From contig CAYWTY010000014.1 in the NCBI GenBank assembly GCA_964461335.1, positions 1 through 32,710 of the forward strand: a DNA stretch of 32,710 bases, given 5' to 3'. The first letter of the stretch is position 1; every line of letters begins with the position of its first letter. The notes beneath the pieces are model-generated. The model was not told the DNA's origin, ran no database searches, and saw only the letters and a list, made by a program, of their open reading frames with translations. The position numbers and the translations under genes are program-made. This document shows, piece by piece, positions 23,443 to 31,585 of the stretch. The stretch is from JAKJBL01 sp964461335. GTDB lineage: Bacteria; Bacillota; Clostridia; Christensenellales; CAG-138.

Positions 23443-24075
23443 GTGCTTTATATATTTGAGCCTAACTCAAAAGAATGGATTGTGCGAGAAATACTGCCAG
23501 GCAGCCCTTTGCCGTTTGCAAAGCATAGCCTGCTCAGCATTGAAACTTTGCGCTCTCGCAGTGCTTCAGACCTGCTGTGGATAGATATGCGCGCAATTGA
23601 GGCGCTTGACCTTTTGCTTGCGCTTTCAAGCCCTCATCTTGTTCGCAATGCTTTCAGGCGCGTAGGCGAAGCTGTACATATAGGCCAATCTGCCCACTAT
23701 GCTGGGCTTGCGTTTGATATAGGATATAGGCTGAGTTTTAAAGAGCAGCTTCACCTTGCAGATCTTGCACTCTCCTGCTGCGGCTTTGACCGTGTGGAAC
23801 CCCTTGGGCTTACCCCCGGGTGGCTGCATGTAGAAAAATTAATTGCAGAGCCTGCCTCAATAAAAGGCGGGTATCCTTTGCTAATTCCGGGGGATTGCGG
23901 TGTGCATGTGTTTGTGCTCCAGGATGCTCTTTTAAAGCACAATATGCTCTCAGCCGGAATAACCGGGTGTTATTGCCGAGCAACAGCTCTTGACGTGGCA
24001 CGCTTCCAGGTCGCATTCGCTCTTGCGCCAACAGGCAAAGTAAATGCCTTAACATGGGAGGCGCTTATGCGTTGA
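23443..24075 (+). CDS. M15-like D-Ala-D-Ala-type peptidase with C-terminal peptidoglycan-binding domain
   Basis: The 210-residue protein (GTG start at 23443, chosen because GGAGGG lies five bases upstream; GTG at 23428 is an alternative) has residues 80-131 with the M15 zinc-peptidase signature: SAHYAGLAFDI with His85 and Asp92, and GWLHVEK with His129 and Glu131. Residues about 144-210 are a peptidoglycan-binding (PG_binding_1) domain: YPLLIPGDCGVHVFVLQDAL, GITGCY, FQVAFALAPTGKV and TWEAL. Such enzymes trim wall peptides. There is no signal peptide or membrane segment, and the N-terminal 75 residues match nothing I recognise. Export by a non-Sec route, spore-related or intracellular action, or a wrong start are all possible. 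Confidence 0.75.
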   Translation: MLYIFEPNSKEWIVREILPGSPLPFAKHSLLSIETLRSRSASDLLWIDMRAIEALDLLLALSSPHLVRNAFRRVGEAVHIGQSAHYAGLAFDIGYRLSFKEQLHLADLALSCCGFDRVEPLGLTPGWLHVEKLIAEPASIKGGYPLLIPGDCGVHVFVLQDALLKHNMLSAGITGCYCRATALDVARFQVAFALAPTGKVNALTWEALMR

Positions 24076-24091
24076 GTATTGCCTTTAACTT

Positions 24092-24134
24092 AATGGGGCA
24101 CGGCTTAATTGAGCTTACTGACAAATGCTCCATT
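24092..24134 (+). terminator. Possible terminator after the M15-like gene
   Basis: AATGGGGCA (24092-24100) can pair with TGCTCCATT (24126-24134), with one G-U pair, around a loop that itself contains a small GCT/AGC stem. Only a short TTTATAA run follows. The rest of the interval up to 24275 holds nothing I can support. Confidence 0.35.
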
Positions 24135-24275
24135 TTATAAAGAGAATGGGGCGTTGTTTATTTATAAGCAAAAAACTGAAAGAATTGAGGGCGGCAATAG
24201 CGAAATCCGTGCAAAAGGCAGGGTGCGAGTTTCTTCTGTTTTGCGGATTATCAGGTGCTTGCCTCCGCAGTATGA

Positions 24276-24860
24276 CTATTCCTTAATCAACACGGCGCGC
24301 ACAGGGGCACCGTCACAACCGCCGAATTTTGTAGGGAAGGCGCAAAGCGTATAGCTGCCATCGGCTACGCCATCGAGTATTACGTTTTCTACAACAGCGA
24401 TGCCTGCACCCAGTATAATTCCGTGTATTTGTGCCTCGTTATCGAGTGGTGCAACGCTCCACGCATCGGTTACAACTGTTTTTATGCCGCAGGCCGTGAT
24501 ATAGTCCGCGCCACATTTCGAGAGGTAGCTTTGACCTCCGCCATGGATGACAAGGCGCTCCACGTTTTCTATCTTTCCTGAAAGAATATCTTTTGTGATG
24601 AGGGTGTTAGCGGGGACGCTCACGACCTTGCAGGGGCCATAATATAAGGCTAGCGGCATTTCGTCCATCCCGACTTTGCTTTCCATGAGGAAATGGCAGT
24701 ATGCGTCGGCATGCGTGCCTGCGTGGCTGTTGGTGTTAATCAGGCTGAAATTGTATACAGCACCCTTGTTCATGTCAGATACGCGGTCAATGGTAGTGGG
24801 AGCCGCCCCAGGATAAATGGGCGCTTCTTGTATGGTTCTTGTGATGTCAATGAGTTTCAT
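24276..24860 (-). CDS. Cyclase-family hydrolase (arylformamidase/KynB-like)
   Basis: The 194-residue protein has the cyclase-family metal motif HAGTHADAYCHF with His46, His50, Asp52 and His56, preceded by the conserved opening LIDITRTIQEAPIYPG. TDAWSV in the middle and the C-terminal AFPTKFGGCDGAPVRAVLI also match the family. Members are manganese- or zinc-dependent hydrolases such as kynurenine formamidase and isatin hydrolase, and substrates vary widely, so the exact reaction is open. AGGAGG lies eight bases before the ATG. It is separated from the upstream TRAP permease gene by a strong terminator, but the two are on the same strand and a shared catabolic role is possible. Confidence 0.83.
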   Translation of the reverse strand: MKLIDITRTIQEAPIYPGAAPTTIDRVSDMNKGAVYNFSLINTNSHAGTHADAYCHFLMESKVGMDEMPLALYYGPCKVVSVPANTLITKDILSGKIENVERLVIHGGGQSYLSKCGADYITACGIKTVVTDAWSVAPLDNEAQIHGIILGAGIAVVENVILDGVADGSYTLCAFPTKFGGCDGAPVRAVLIKE

Positions 24861-25033
24861 GCTGGTATCCTCCTAGTTCATGTTAGTATTGTGCTATATT
24901 TACTTTCCTTTTTAGATGTTCTTCAGGGACTAAATTGTTGATAATGACAAGTTCAATTTCGCTTTGATAGCATTTTCGTTCTTCAAGAATGATGTGTTAT
25001 AGTGTTTCTTCTACTATACCATAATTCCACATA

Positions 25034-25067
25034 CAAAAAAAGGCCGCCGACACCTTGTCAGCAGCCT
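25034..25067 (-). terminator. Terminator of the TRAP operon
   Basis: On the minus strand AGGCTGCTGACA and TGTCGGCGGCCT form a 12-bp stem with two G-U pairs around the loop AGG, followed by at least seven T residues. It lies 25 bases after the permease stop codon. Confidence 0.9.
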
Positions 25068-25091
25068 ATATAGCGGCTTAAACTCTAATAC

Positions 25092-27260
25092 TTACTTGTT
25101 TGCAAGCTGTGGTTTGCGCCTGCCGTTCTTTTTTGAGCGCAGTTTCTGGAACACGATAATTGCGACAAGTATAACCATGCCAAATAAATCAGACTTCCAG
25201 CCTGGGATTATCATGCACAGACCGCCGCCTGTGAGGAGGATGCTTTCGAACCAGTAGTTATCATCCTGCAAGAAGCCCGCTAAACCGCCTGAGATAGAAT
25301 ACATGCCAAGCAGGGCTGTAGTTACGTTAAGCAGAACTTCAGGAATATCTACATCTATAAGAAGCATCGCCGGGTTAAGCACAAAGATATACGGCACAAT
25401 AAATGCCCCTATTGCTAGTCGTGTTGCAGTAACCCCTGTTTTAAACGGGTCTCCCTTGGCTATGGCTGAGCCTGCCATAGCCGCCAATGCAACAGGCGGC
25501 GTAATATCCGCAATTATACCGAAGTAGAACACAAACATATGCGCGCTTATTATAATTGCCATTGTAGGCGTGGATACTCCGTTTCGCACCATGAGCAGCT
25601 CAATAAGTGCCCTTGCGCAAATAGTGGATGTAATTAAGTAGTTTGCGGTTGTAGGTACACCCATGCCAAGTAAAATCGAGGCAATCATTGTAAAGAACAT
25701 CATTAGGAAAATATTATCCCCTGCAAGCATTGCAAGCGCGTTTGCAAACTTCAAGCCTAAGCCTGTCATTGTAACTGTGCCTACAATCATGCCAGCCATA
25801 GCACAGGCAACTGCAACAGCTATTACGCTACGTGCCCCGCTGCTTAGTGCTTCAGGGATTTCACGAATATCAAAGCCAAGGTTACGACGTATAGCGCAAA
25901 TGATAAGCCATATGCCGATTGCGCCAAGTGCGCAATAGCTTATTGCTAAGCCTGTATTAAGGCCAACAACCATAAATACTACCGGCAAGAGCGACCAGAA
26001 GCCTATTGAATGTGCAATAAGCGATGTAAGTATTGCGCCTAGCGCAGCATAAGTAGGCGTAAGCCTGCTGCTGAGCAGGTAGATCATAAACGCAAGCGGT
26101 ATGAGAAGATGGCCGCGTTCTTTTATGATTACTTTAAGATTAGGCACTTCTGGGGCATCCATCCCAACAAGGCCAAGTTTTCGCGCCTCATGGTGGACAC
26201 TCATAAAAATACCTGAAAAATACAGAACTGCCGGAATAACGGCAGAGAGTACAATGCGTCCATAGGTGTTGCCTGTTATTTCTGCCATAAGGAATGCAGC
26301 TGCGCCCATAATAGGCGGCATAATCTGGCCACCTGTTGAGGCGGCTGCTTCTACTGCGCCTGCAAATTCGGGCTTATATCCAAGCCGTTTCATTGCAGGG
26401 ATTGTAAACGAACCTGTGCCAACAGTGTTTGCAACTGAACTCCCTGATACAGTACCCTGAAGCGCACTTGAAAGTACGGCGACCTTTGCCGGCCCGCCGA
26501 TACGCTTACCGGCAATTGCGTTAGCAAGGTCTATGAACATCCTGCCCACACCGGTTTTTTCAAGGAAAGCGCCAAAAAGAATGAATAGGAAAATGAACGT
26601 TGCGCTTACTCCTATAGGAGTGCCGAATATGCCCTCAGTTGTAAAGAACATATGGTTGATTGCGCGGCCAAGACCTATTTGCCTGTGGTGGAGTATATTG
26701 TTTAAAGGTATTATGTGACCGTAAAGCGTATAAAGAAGGAAGGTGGAAACAATTATTAGTATTGGCAGGCCAACCACTCTTCTGCACGCTTCCATCAAAA
26801 GCAGTATCCCTGCAATGCCTATTATTGTTTCGCGCAGGTTATATATCCCCTGAATTGAGACGAGATATTTATAATTGAGAGGGATATACAGCACTGCAGC
26901 AATAGCTGCGAATGCAAGCAGCCAGTCGTACCATGGGATTGTATCCTTACGCATACCCTGTTTGGCAGGGTAAAGCAGAAAAACCAACGCGAGTGCAAAC
27001 GCAACATGGTAAGCACGCAGCAGCTGCGCTGGTATAGGGGACATGCTGGTCCAAAGTTGGAAGATGGAAAAGGCAATAAGTATAAAGGTTACGATCATGT
27101 TTAGGTTCTTAGGAAGCCTGTTTCTAAAAGCCGATTCTTTATCGTATTTTGCGAGAACTGCTTCTGCATTAAGCCTAGCGATTTCTTCTTCAGAAAGACC
27201 GGTTGTATCGAGTACCGTTTCTTCCTGAACAATGGGTGCTTTCTTCTTAAACAGGGACAT
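25092..27260 (-). CDS. TRAP transporter fused permease, TAXI type (DctQ-DctM fusion)
   Basis: The 722-residue protein is a fused 4TM/12TM permease. The N-terminal part (about 60-200) holds the small-subunit helices; the DctM part carries SALQGTVSGSSVANTVGTG and AAASTGGQIMPPIMGAAAFL, the conserved transport motif, and later GMGVPTTANYLI and DITPPVALAA. Ion-driven uptake (Na+ or H+) of an organic anion is expected. The C-terminal 80 residues contain the extra membrane region seen in TAXI permeases (DUF3394-like). I take the ATG at 27260 behind GGGGAGG; an in-frame GTG lies five codons earlier. It is the last gene of the TAXI-DUF1850-permease operon. The substrate is unknown; glutamate-like and dicarboxylates are the best-known TAXI ligands. 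Confidence 0.93.
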   Translation of the reverse strand: MSLFKKKAPIVQEETVLDTTGLSEEEIARLNAEAVLAKYDKESAFRNRLPKNLNMIVTFILIAFSIFQLWTSMSPIPAQLLRAYHVAFALALVFLLYPAKQGMRKDTIPWYDWLLAFAAIAAVLYIPLNYKYLVSIQGIYNLRETIIGIAGILLLMEACRRVVGLPILIIVSTFLLYTLYGHIIPLNNILHHRQIGLGRAINHMFFTTEGIFGTPIGVSATFIFLFILFGAFLEKTGVGRMFIDLANAIAGKRIGGPAKVAVLSSALQGTVSGSSVANTVGTGSFTIPAMKRLGYKPEFAGAVEAAASTGGQIMPPIMGAAAFLMAEITGNTYGRIVLSAVIPAVLYFSGIFMSVHHEARKLGLVGMDAPEVPNLKVIIKERGHLLIPLAFMIYLLSSRLTPTYAALGAILTSLIAHSIGFWSLLPVVFMVVGLNTGLAISYCALGAIGIWLIICAIRRNLGFDIREIPEALSSGARSVIAVAVACAMAGMIVGTVTMTGLGLKFANALAMLAGDNIFLMMFFTMIASILLGMGVPTTANYLITSTICARALIELLMVRNGVSTPTMAIIISAHMFVFYFGIIADITPPVALAAMAGSAIAKGDPFKTGVTATRLAIGAFIVPYIFVLNPAMLLIDVDIPEVLLNVTTALLGMYSISGGLAGFLQDDNYWFESILLTGGGLCMIIPGWKSDLFGMVILVAIIVFQKLRSKKNGRRKPQLANK

Positions 27261-27284
27261 AGTATTCCTCCCCACTTGCCGATT

Positions 27285-27851
27285 TTATATTTCTTCTTGC
27301 ACCAAGCTATATGACGGAGCCTTAAAAAGAAAAAGTGATAGCAATGATACTTGGCTAATTGATAGTTTTATTGAGGTTTTTTCACCTACAAGGGTTTTAA
27401 GCCGTATCGCCTTGCCCCGGTATAATAGTTGGTGGTCGGAAGTTGTGCCTGTTATTAATGAGATGCTGCTGTATTGTGTGTTTATCCCGCTTTGTACAAT
27501 ACCGTCTTCTGTTATGTTTGTTTGCGTGCCTGCTAAATCTGCGTCAACAGGTATACCCGCACCATATGTTTGGAAAAGAGACTCGCGTACAATAAGCGCT
27601 TTTCCTCCCGCCCATTCCAAAGTGTCGATAACTGGCGAGCGGTTTACTGAGTGGATATAGCGAATAGAGAAGTGTTCGCATCTATATAACTGAAGCGCCA
27701 GGCGCAGGGTGCCGGATTTTGTTATTGTAAGGGCGGGAAACAGCGGCATCAAAATGAACGCGCATAGTATCAAAACCCCTACAAGCAGGGGAACAAGCCT
27801 TTTGCGCTTGCTCCCCTTAACTGTATTAGATTGTTGCTGCTGTGCTTTCAT
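27285..27851 (-). CDS. DUF1850 protein of the TAXI TRAP operon
   Basis: The 188-residue protein has one N-terminal membrane segment (about residues 19-42, after the basic KGSKRKR) and then an extracytoplasmic domain with FSIRYIHSVNRSPVIDTLEWA, the DUF1850 hallmark. Genes for this family are usually found between or beside TAXI binding-protein and permease genes, as here. It has no proven function and may assist the binding protein or permease. The spacing is 17 bases from the binding-protein gene and 24 bases from the permease start. Confidence 0.85.
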   Translation of the reverse strand: MKAQQQQSNTVKGSKRKRLVPLLVGVLILCAFILMPLFPALTITKSGTLRLALQLYRCEHFSIRYIHSVNRSPVIDTLEWAGGKALIVRESLFQTYGAGIPVDADLAGTQTNITEDGIVQSGINTQYSSISLITGTTSDHQLLYRGKAIRLKTLVGEKTSIKLSISQVSLLSLFLFKAPSYSLVQEEI

Positions 27852-27868
27852 GTTTAGGGGTTATCCAG

Positions 27869-28921
27869 CTACATTACACCTGCTTCTTTGAAGTACATCT
27901 CAGCACCTTTATGGAAGGGAACGGAAACACCCTTTACTGCTTTTGCAAGGTCGAGCTCTGCTCCCTTTGCATGGCCAAGCGCCAGTTCGGGTTGGTTTTC
28001 AAAGAGTGTTTTTGTCAGGAAGTATACGAGGTTTTCGTCGAGGTCCGCGCTGCATGCGAGCGTCGCAAGCACTGCAACGGTATCGCCGCCATTTACGGAT
28101 TCGTATGCATCTTCTGAAACTGTGAATGTTGCATAGAATGGGTATTGCGATGTCAAAGCTGAAATTTTATCAGCTGCGAATGTAAGCATTTTGACATCAA
28201 CCATGCTTGAAAGCTCAAGCACTGATGGGTTGGGTACGCCGCCTGTAATAAATGTGCCGTCAAGCGACTTGTTTTGAATACCTGTTGCAGACTCTGCAAA
28301 TGAGAGGAAGCTCTCGTCGATATCGTCGTATGTAAGCCCGTGTGCTGCAAGTATCTGGCGGGCATTCGCCTCTGTGCCTGAGCCTGCTGCGCCAACGGAA
28401 ATACGCTTGCCTTTCATTTCTTCAATGCTGTTTATTCCGCTTTCAACAGATACAACAATGTGAATGACTTCAGGATAAAGGGTTGCAATTGTTGCGATGT
28501 TCTTTAGCGCGCCGCCTTCTGCCATTGTTTCTGTGCCATTGAACGCATAGTCAAGCACGTCGTTTTGGAGTATGGCGAGTTCTGCTTCTTTGCTGTTCAT
28601 AAGCCGTGCGTTCTCAGCTGAGGCGCCTGTGCTTTGAGCAGTCACGTTTACATTTTCAAGGTGGTTCATGAACACCTGAGCCATAGCTCCGCCAAGGGGA
28701 TAGTAGGTGCCGCCTGTGCCGCCTGTTGCGAGGATAAGGTCAAAGTTGCCTTCAAGCACTGGCTCCGGCTCTGGCGCGGGTTCAGGGGCAGGCGCTGGCT
28801 CTGCAGGTGCCTCGGGTTGAGCAGGTGGTGCAGGTGCAGGCGCAGGTGCAGGTGGAGCCGCGCAGGCTACTACTGCAAGCGCTAACATTAACGCCAGTAA
28901 AATGGAAATTGTTTTTTTCAT
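27869..28921 (-). CDS. TAXI-family TRAP solute-binding lipoprotein
   Basis: The 350-residue protein begins with a lipoprotein signal (MKKTISILLALMLALAVVAC, lipid-attached Cys20) and a Pro/Ala/Glu-rich tether (about residues 21-58). The mature domain opens with the TAXI signature LILATGGTGGTYYPLGGAMAQ and contains STGASAENARLMNSKEAELAI and VGAAGSGTEANARQIL, as expected for the TRAP-associated extracytoplasmic binding protein of this class. It captures the substrate outside the membrane for the fused permease encoded downstream. A strong promoter and an inverted repeat lie just upstream; AAGGAGG precedes the ATG. Confidence 0.94.
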   Translation of the reverse strand: MKKTISILLALMLALAVVACAAPPAPAPAPAPPAQPEAPAEPAPAPEPAPEPEPVLEGNFDLILATGGTGGTYYPLGGAMAQVFMNHLENVNVTAQSTGASAENARLMNSKEAELAILQNDVLDYAFNGTETMAEGGALKNIATIATLYPEVIHIVVSVESGINSIEEMKGKRISVGAAGSGTEANARQILAAHGLTYDDIDESFLSFAESATGIQNKSLDGTFITGGVPNPSVLELSSMVDVKMLTFAADKISALTSQYPFYATFTVSEDAYESVNGGDTVAVLATLACSADLDENLVYFLTKTLFENQPELALGHAKGAELDLAKAVKGVSVPFHKGAEMYFKEAGVM

Positions 28922-28941
28922 CAGTTCACCCTCCTTATTTT

Positions 28942-28975
28942 AATGCGTGTAACAGAAAAACCATATACACGCATT
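28942..28975. promoter_or_regulatory. Inverted repeat at the start of the TAXI operon
   Basis: AATGCGTGTA (28942-28951) and TACACGCATT (28966-28975) form a perfect 10-bp inverted repeat with a 14-base spacer. It lies directly downstream of the -10 box, at about the first 40 transcribed bases. It may be an operator for a dimeric regulator or an mRNA 5' hairpin; no regulator gene is adjacent. Confidence 0.6.
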
Positions 28976-28984
28976 TATTCTATT

Positions 28985-29013
28985 ATAATACATAGTTTGA
29001 TAAGTTTTTTCAA
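28985..29013 (-). promoter_or_regulatory. Promoter of the TAXI TRAP operon
   Basis: On the minus strand TTGAAA (29008-29013) and TATTAT (28985-28990) are spaced by 17 bases, with an overlapping TATAAT that would have 20-base spacing. Transcription would begin near 28978. Confidence 0.7.
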
Positions 29014-29082
29014 GCCTTTTCTCTTGCTTCTCAGTTTAACGCACTACTATGCAGTATTTTAGGCATTTACATCTTTGCAAGT

Positions 29083-29871
29083 TCAGTCAAAATCAGGGCT
29101 TGTAAGAAGAATATCGAATATGGGGCTGCAGGCTCCTAAATCTCCGCTTGACATAAACTCAACATTACCTATTCCATTTTGGTTAAGCAGGTCTTTTTCA
29201 AAGAGCATGGTTTTTAAGTTCTTGACTGCTGTTTTACCGCCATCGTAGAACTTGGGCGCTTTTTTAAAGTATTTTAAAGCATATTCGTTAATATGACCCT
29301 GAATGAACGGATAATGTGTGCACCCTAGCACAATTCCGTCTACAGCTTTTCCTCTAAAGCCACCTAGTACCTGCTCAAGCAGCTCATCATAGCTGCCCTT
29401 AGCAAAAATCCCTCTTTCTATTTTCAGCACAAAGCCCACAGGGCAGGGTATATCAACTACAAGAGCCGGGTTTTCGAGCTGTTCACGAAGCTTAAGGTAG
29501 CGGGGAAGGCGTGTAGTAGCCTCTGTTGACATCATTAGTATTAGACCGCCGGCCATATCTTTTGATGCATTTAAAATATCCGGCTCAGTTCCTATAACAG
29601 GTATAGGGAATTCCTTTTGCATTTGTTCAATTGAGGCAGCAGTTGCAGTGTTGCAGGCAAGAAGCAGCGCCTTAACACCTCTTTGTAATAGATTAGTACA
29701 GGCAGTAAAGGTAAGTGAACGAATTTCGTCTTCGCTGCGGCACCCGTAAGGTGTGTTTGCATTATCGCCGTAGTAAATAAAGCTTTCGTTAGGGAGCATT
29801 TTTAATGCGTAGCGCAAAACAGAAACACCGCCGAAGCCGCTGTCAAAGACTCCTATTGCTTTAGTGTCCAA
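29083..29871 (-). CDS. murI: Glutamate racemase
   Basis: The 262-residue protein converts L-glutamate to D-glutamate for peptidoglycan. Both catalytic cysteines are present: Cys73 in ACNTATAAS and Cys184 in GCTHYPF (with His186). The opening GVFDSGFGGVSVLR (residues 7-20) and YGDNANTPYG are typical. I place the start at TTG 29871 because AAGGGG lies eight bases upstream; a GTG three codons earlier (29880) is almost on top of that site. The gene stands alone, with no clear promoter match in the 78 bases upstream. Confidence 0.95.
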   Translation of the reverse strand: MDTKAIGVFDSGFGGVSVLRYALKMLPNESFIYYGDNANTPYGCRSEDEIRSLTFTACTNLLQRGVKALLLACNTATAASIEQMQKEFPIPVIGTEPDILNASKDMAGGLILMMSTEATTRLPRYLKLREQLENPALVVDIPCPVGFVLKIERGIFAKGSYDELLEQVLGGFRGKAVDGIVLGCTHYPFIQGHINEYALKYFKKAPKFYDGGKTAVKNLKTMLFEKDLLNQNGIGNVEFMSSGDLGACSPIFDILLTSPDFD

Positions 29872-29949
29872 GTTGTACACCCCTTGTTAGCATAATTAAG
29901 AAATGACTTTAAAAAAGACTTAGCTTCACTTAACTTCTTTTTGTTGACT

Positions 29950-30417
29950 TTACTCTGGAGTTTGCGTAGGTTCAGGCTCAACCGTAGGTGATGGTTCAGG
30001 CGTTGGGGAAGGTTGTTGGGTAGGTGCAGGCGAAAGGGTAGGTTTAGGCGTAGGTTTTTGGGTAGGTTTAGCTGTTGGCTTTGGCGTAGGTGTAGGCTTG
30101 CTTGTAGGCGCAGACGTCGGCTTTAGGGTAGGCCTTGCTGTAGGCGCAGGTGTAGGCGAAGCAGAAGGAGTTGGGTTTGGAGAAGGAGAAGCAGGTTCTG
30201 GATTTGCGGTTATTTGCGCTGTAGGTTCAGGTAAACTTGGCGTTGCGCTTGGTGTTGGGGTTCCGTTTGGCGGCAAAAAAATCATTAGCCCGAGCAGTAT
30301 TACTAAAGCGTTTAATATAACAAGAATCAAAACACGCGCAAAACTTTTGTTTGTTTTGTGGCGCTTAACTGTTTTGCTTAACCGAAGCGTATCTATTCTA
30401 AATTTCCACAGCCCCAT
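29950..30417 (-). CDS. Membrane-anchored Pro/Thr/Ser-rich repeat protein
   Basis: The 155-residue product has a basic N-terminus (residues 1-27), one membrane segment at about 28-48 (VLILVILNALVILLGLMIF), and a tail of about 105 residues made almost only of Pro, Thr, Ser, Lys, Ala and Glu with repeating PTPKPT-type units. It should be a single-pass protein with an extended stalk outside the cell, perhaps spanning the wall. There is no folded domain. No good ribosome site precedes the ATG and no promoter is visible, so expression is uncertain; yet the open frame and the coherent membrane-anchor-plus-stalk design argue that it is real. Function is unknown. Confidence 0.6.
   Translation of the reverse strand: MGLWKFRIDTLRLSKTVKRHKTNKSFARVLILVILNALVILLGLMIFLPPNGTPTPSATPSLPEPTAQITANPEPASPSPNPTPSASPTPAPTARPTLKPTSAPTSKPTPTPKPTAKPTQKPTPKPTLSPAPTQQPSPTPEPSPTVEPEPTQTPE
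29953..30265 (-). repeat. Degenerate GTAGG(T/C)-type repeat coding for the Pro/Thr tail
   Basis: The plus strand shows repeated GTAGGT/GTAGGC hexamers and their variants, which on the minus strand encode Pro-Thr pairs. The low-complexity DNA may vary in length between strains by slippage or recombination. Confidence 0.7.
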
Positions 30418-30463
30418 GGGTGTAGGTTGCGCCTAAACTGCACCCATTACTCAAAATCTAAAA

Positions 30464-30494
30464 GAAACGCACTGCAAAATTTGCAGTGCGTTTT
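30464..30494 (-). terminator. Terminator of ptb-buk
   Basis: On the minus strand AACGCACTGCAAA pairs with the following TTTGCAGTGCGTT around a very short centre and is followed by TCTTTTAG. It lies just a few bases past the buk stop, and may also end reading before the Pro/Thr-rich gene. Confidence 0.8.
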
Positions 30495-30497
30495 ATT

Positions 30498-31574
30498 CTA
30501 TACTCTTTCCCAGGTAAAGGCATGGGGTGTTTCTTCGCCGCGCAATACACGTAGGCCGCCTTCAGCAAGCGCTTCCATTTCATATTCGCCTGCCATTAGT
30601 TCTACTGGCGCAATCCAATCCACATAAGATTCAATAAGTGCAGTTATATGCTTTGAATACGCTATGCCCCCTGTAAGAATTATGCGGTCAACCTTGCCCT
30701 TTACAACTGTTGCAAGGTCGCCTATGCTTTTTGCTATCCCATAAGCAAAAGCATCGTAAACAAGCTTTGCGTGTTCATCGCCTGCCTCTACACGCGCTTC
30801 GACTTCGCGCGCATCACTCGTGCCTAAATGCGCCCGCATTCCTGCATTGCCGCGAATCCTTTTTGCCATTTCCTCGAGTGTATACTTGCCGCTATAGCAA
30901 AGTTTAACAAGCTCAAGCGCTTGAATGCGGCCGCAACGCTCAGGCGAAAAGCCTGCATCATCATCGCTATACATATCAATTGAATAGCCCTTGTCTATTA
31001 GCCAAACGCTGCACCCGCCCCCCAAATGCGCAACTATGAATGTGCATTCTGAAGTTGGCTTGCCCATAACTTCTTTAGCGCAGCGGTGTGCCATAGCATG
31101 GGTATTAAGCGCATGGCCGCGGCTGATTTTCGGCAACTCGGGTATACCGCTTATTCTAGCTATGGGCGAGAGCTCGTCAACTGTAACAGGGTCATATACA
31201 TATGCGGGTATGCCGTATTCTTTGGCTATATTATACGCAATAACGCATGCAATATTTGAAACATGCGCGCCTACTTTTATTGTGTGAACATAGTCAACCA
31301 TATCCTGGTTTATTGGAAACGCACCAGAAGGCACAGGCGGAAGCATTCCCCCACGTGCCATTATGCATGTAAAGGTTGAAGGCTCAACCCCCTTTTCACG
31401 GAGGAAGCGTTCAATAAGGCCCTTTCTGTAATCTATTTGTTCCATTACCCAGGAAAAGCCGGCAAGTTCAGAATCTTCGTGTCGCAGCGTTTCGCTTAGT
31501 ACTTTTTTACCATCTTCAAAAACAGCTATTTTAGTTGAAGTGCTGCCGGGGTTTATGACAAGCAGTTTTTCCAT
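30498..31574 (-). CDS. buk: Butyrate kinase
   Basis: The 358-residue protein is an acetate/butyrate kinase-fold enzyme that makes butyrate and ATP from butyryl phosphate. It opens with LLVINPGSTSTKIAVFED, the phosphate-binding beta-hairpin, and has ARGGMLPPVPSGAF near residues 81-94, HLGGGCSVW near 190 and the nucleotide strand IILTGGIAYS, all typical of Buk rather than acetate kinase. I start at the ATG at 31574 behind AAGAGGA; the frame extends seven codons further without a better site. The stop codon of ptb lies a few bases upstream, so the pair is one operon. The enzyme may also act on branched-chain acyl phosphates. Confidence 0.93.
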   Translation of the reverse strand: MEKLLVINPGSTSTKIAVFEDGKKVLSETLRHEDSELAGFSWVMEQIDYRKGLIERFLREKGVEPSTFTCIMARGGMLPPVPSGAFPINQDMVDYVHTIKVGAHVSNIACVIAYNIAKEYGIPAYVYDPVTVDELSPIARISGIPELPKISRGHALNTHAMAHRCAKEVMGKPTSECTFIVAHLGGGCSVWLIDKGYSIDMYSDDDAGFSPERCGRIQALELVKLCYSGKYTLEEMAKRIRGNAGMRAHLGTSDAREVEARVEAGDEHAKLVYDAFAYGIAKSIGDLATVVKGKVDRIILTGGIAYSKHITALIESYVDWIAPVELMAGEYEMEALAEGGLRVLRGEETPHAFTWERV

Positions 31575-31585
31575 AAATATTCCTC

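Noticed and set aside
24109..24354. An 81-codon plus-strand frame starting with TTG after the M15-like gene
   Set aside because: It overlaps the 3' end of the cyclase gene on the other strand, has no ribosome-binding site and no recognisable domain.
30098..30436. A Gly/Val-rich plus-strand frame of 112 codons
   Set aside because: It is the mirror of the Pro/Thr repeat gene; its composition comes from the repeat itself.
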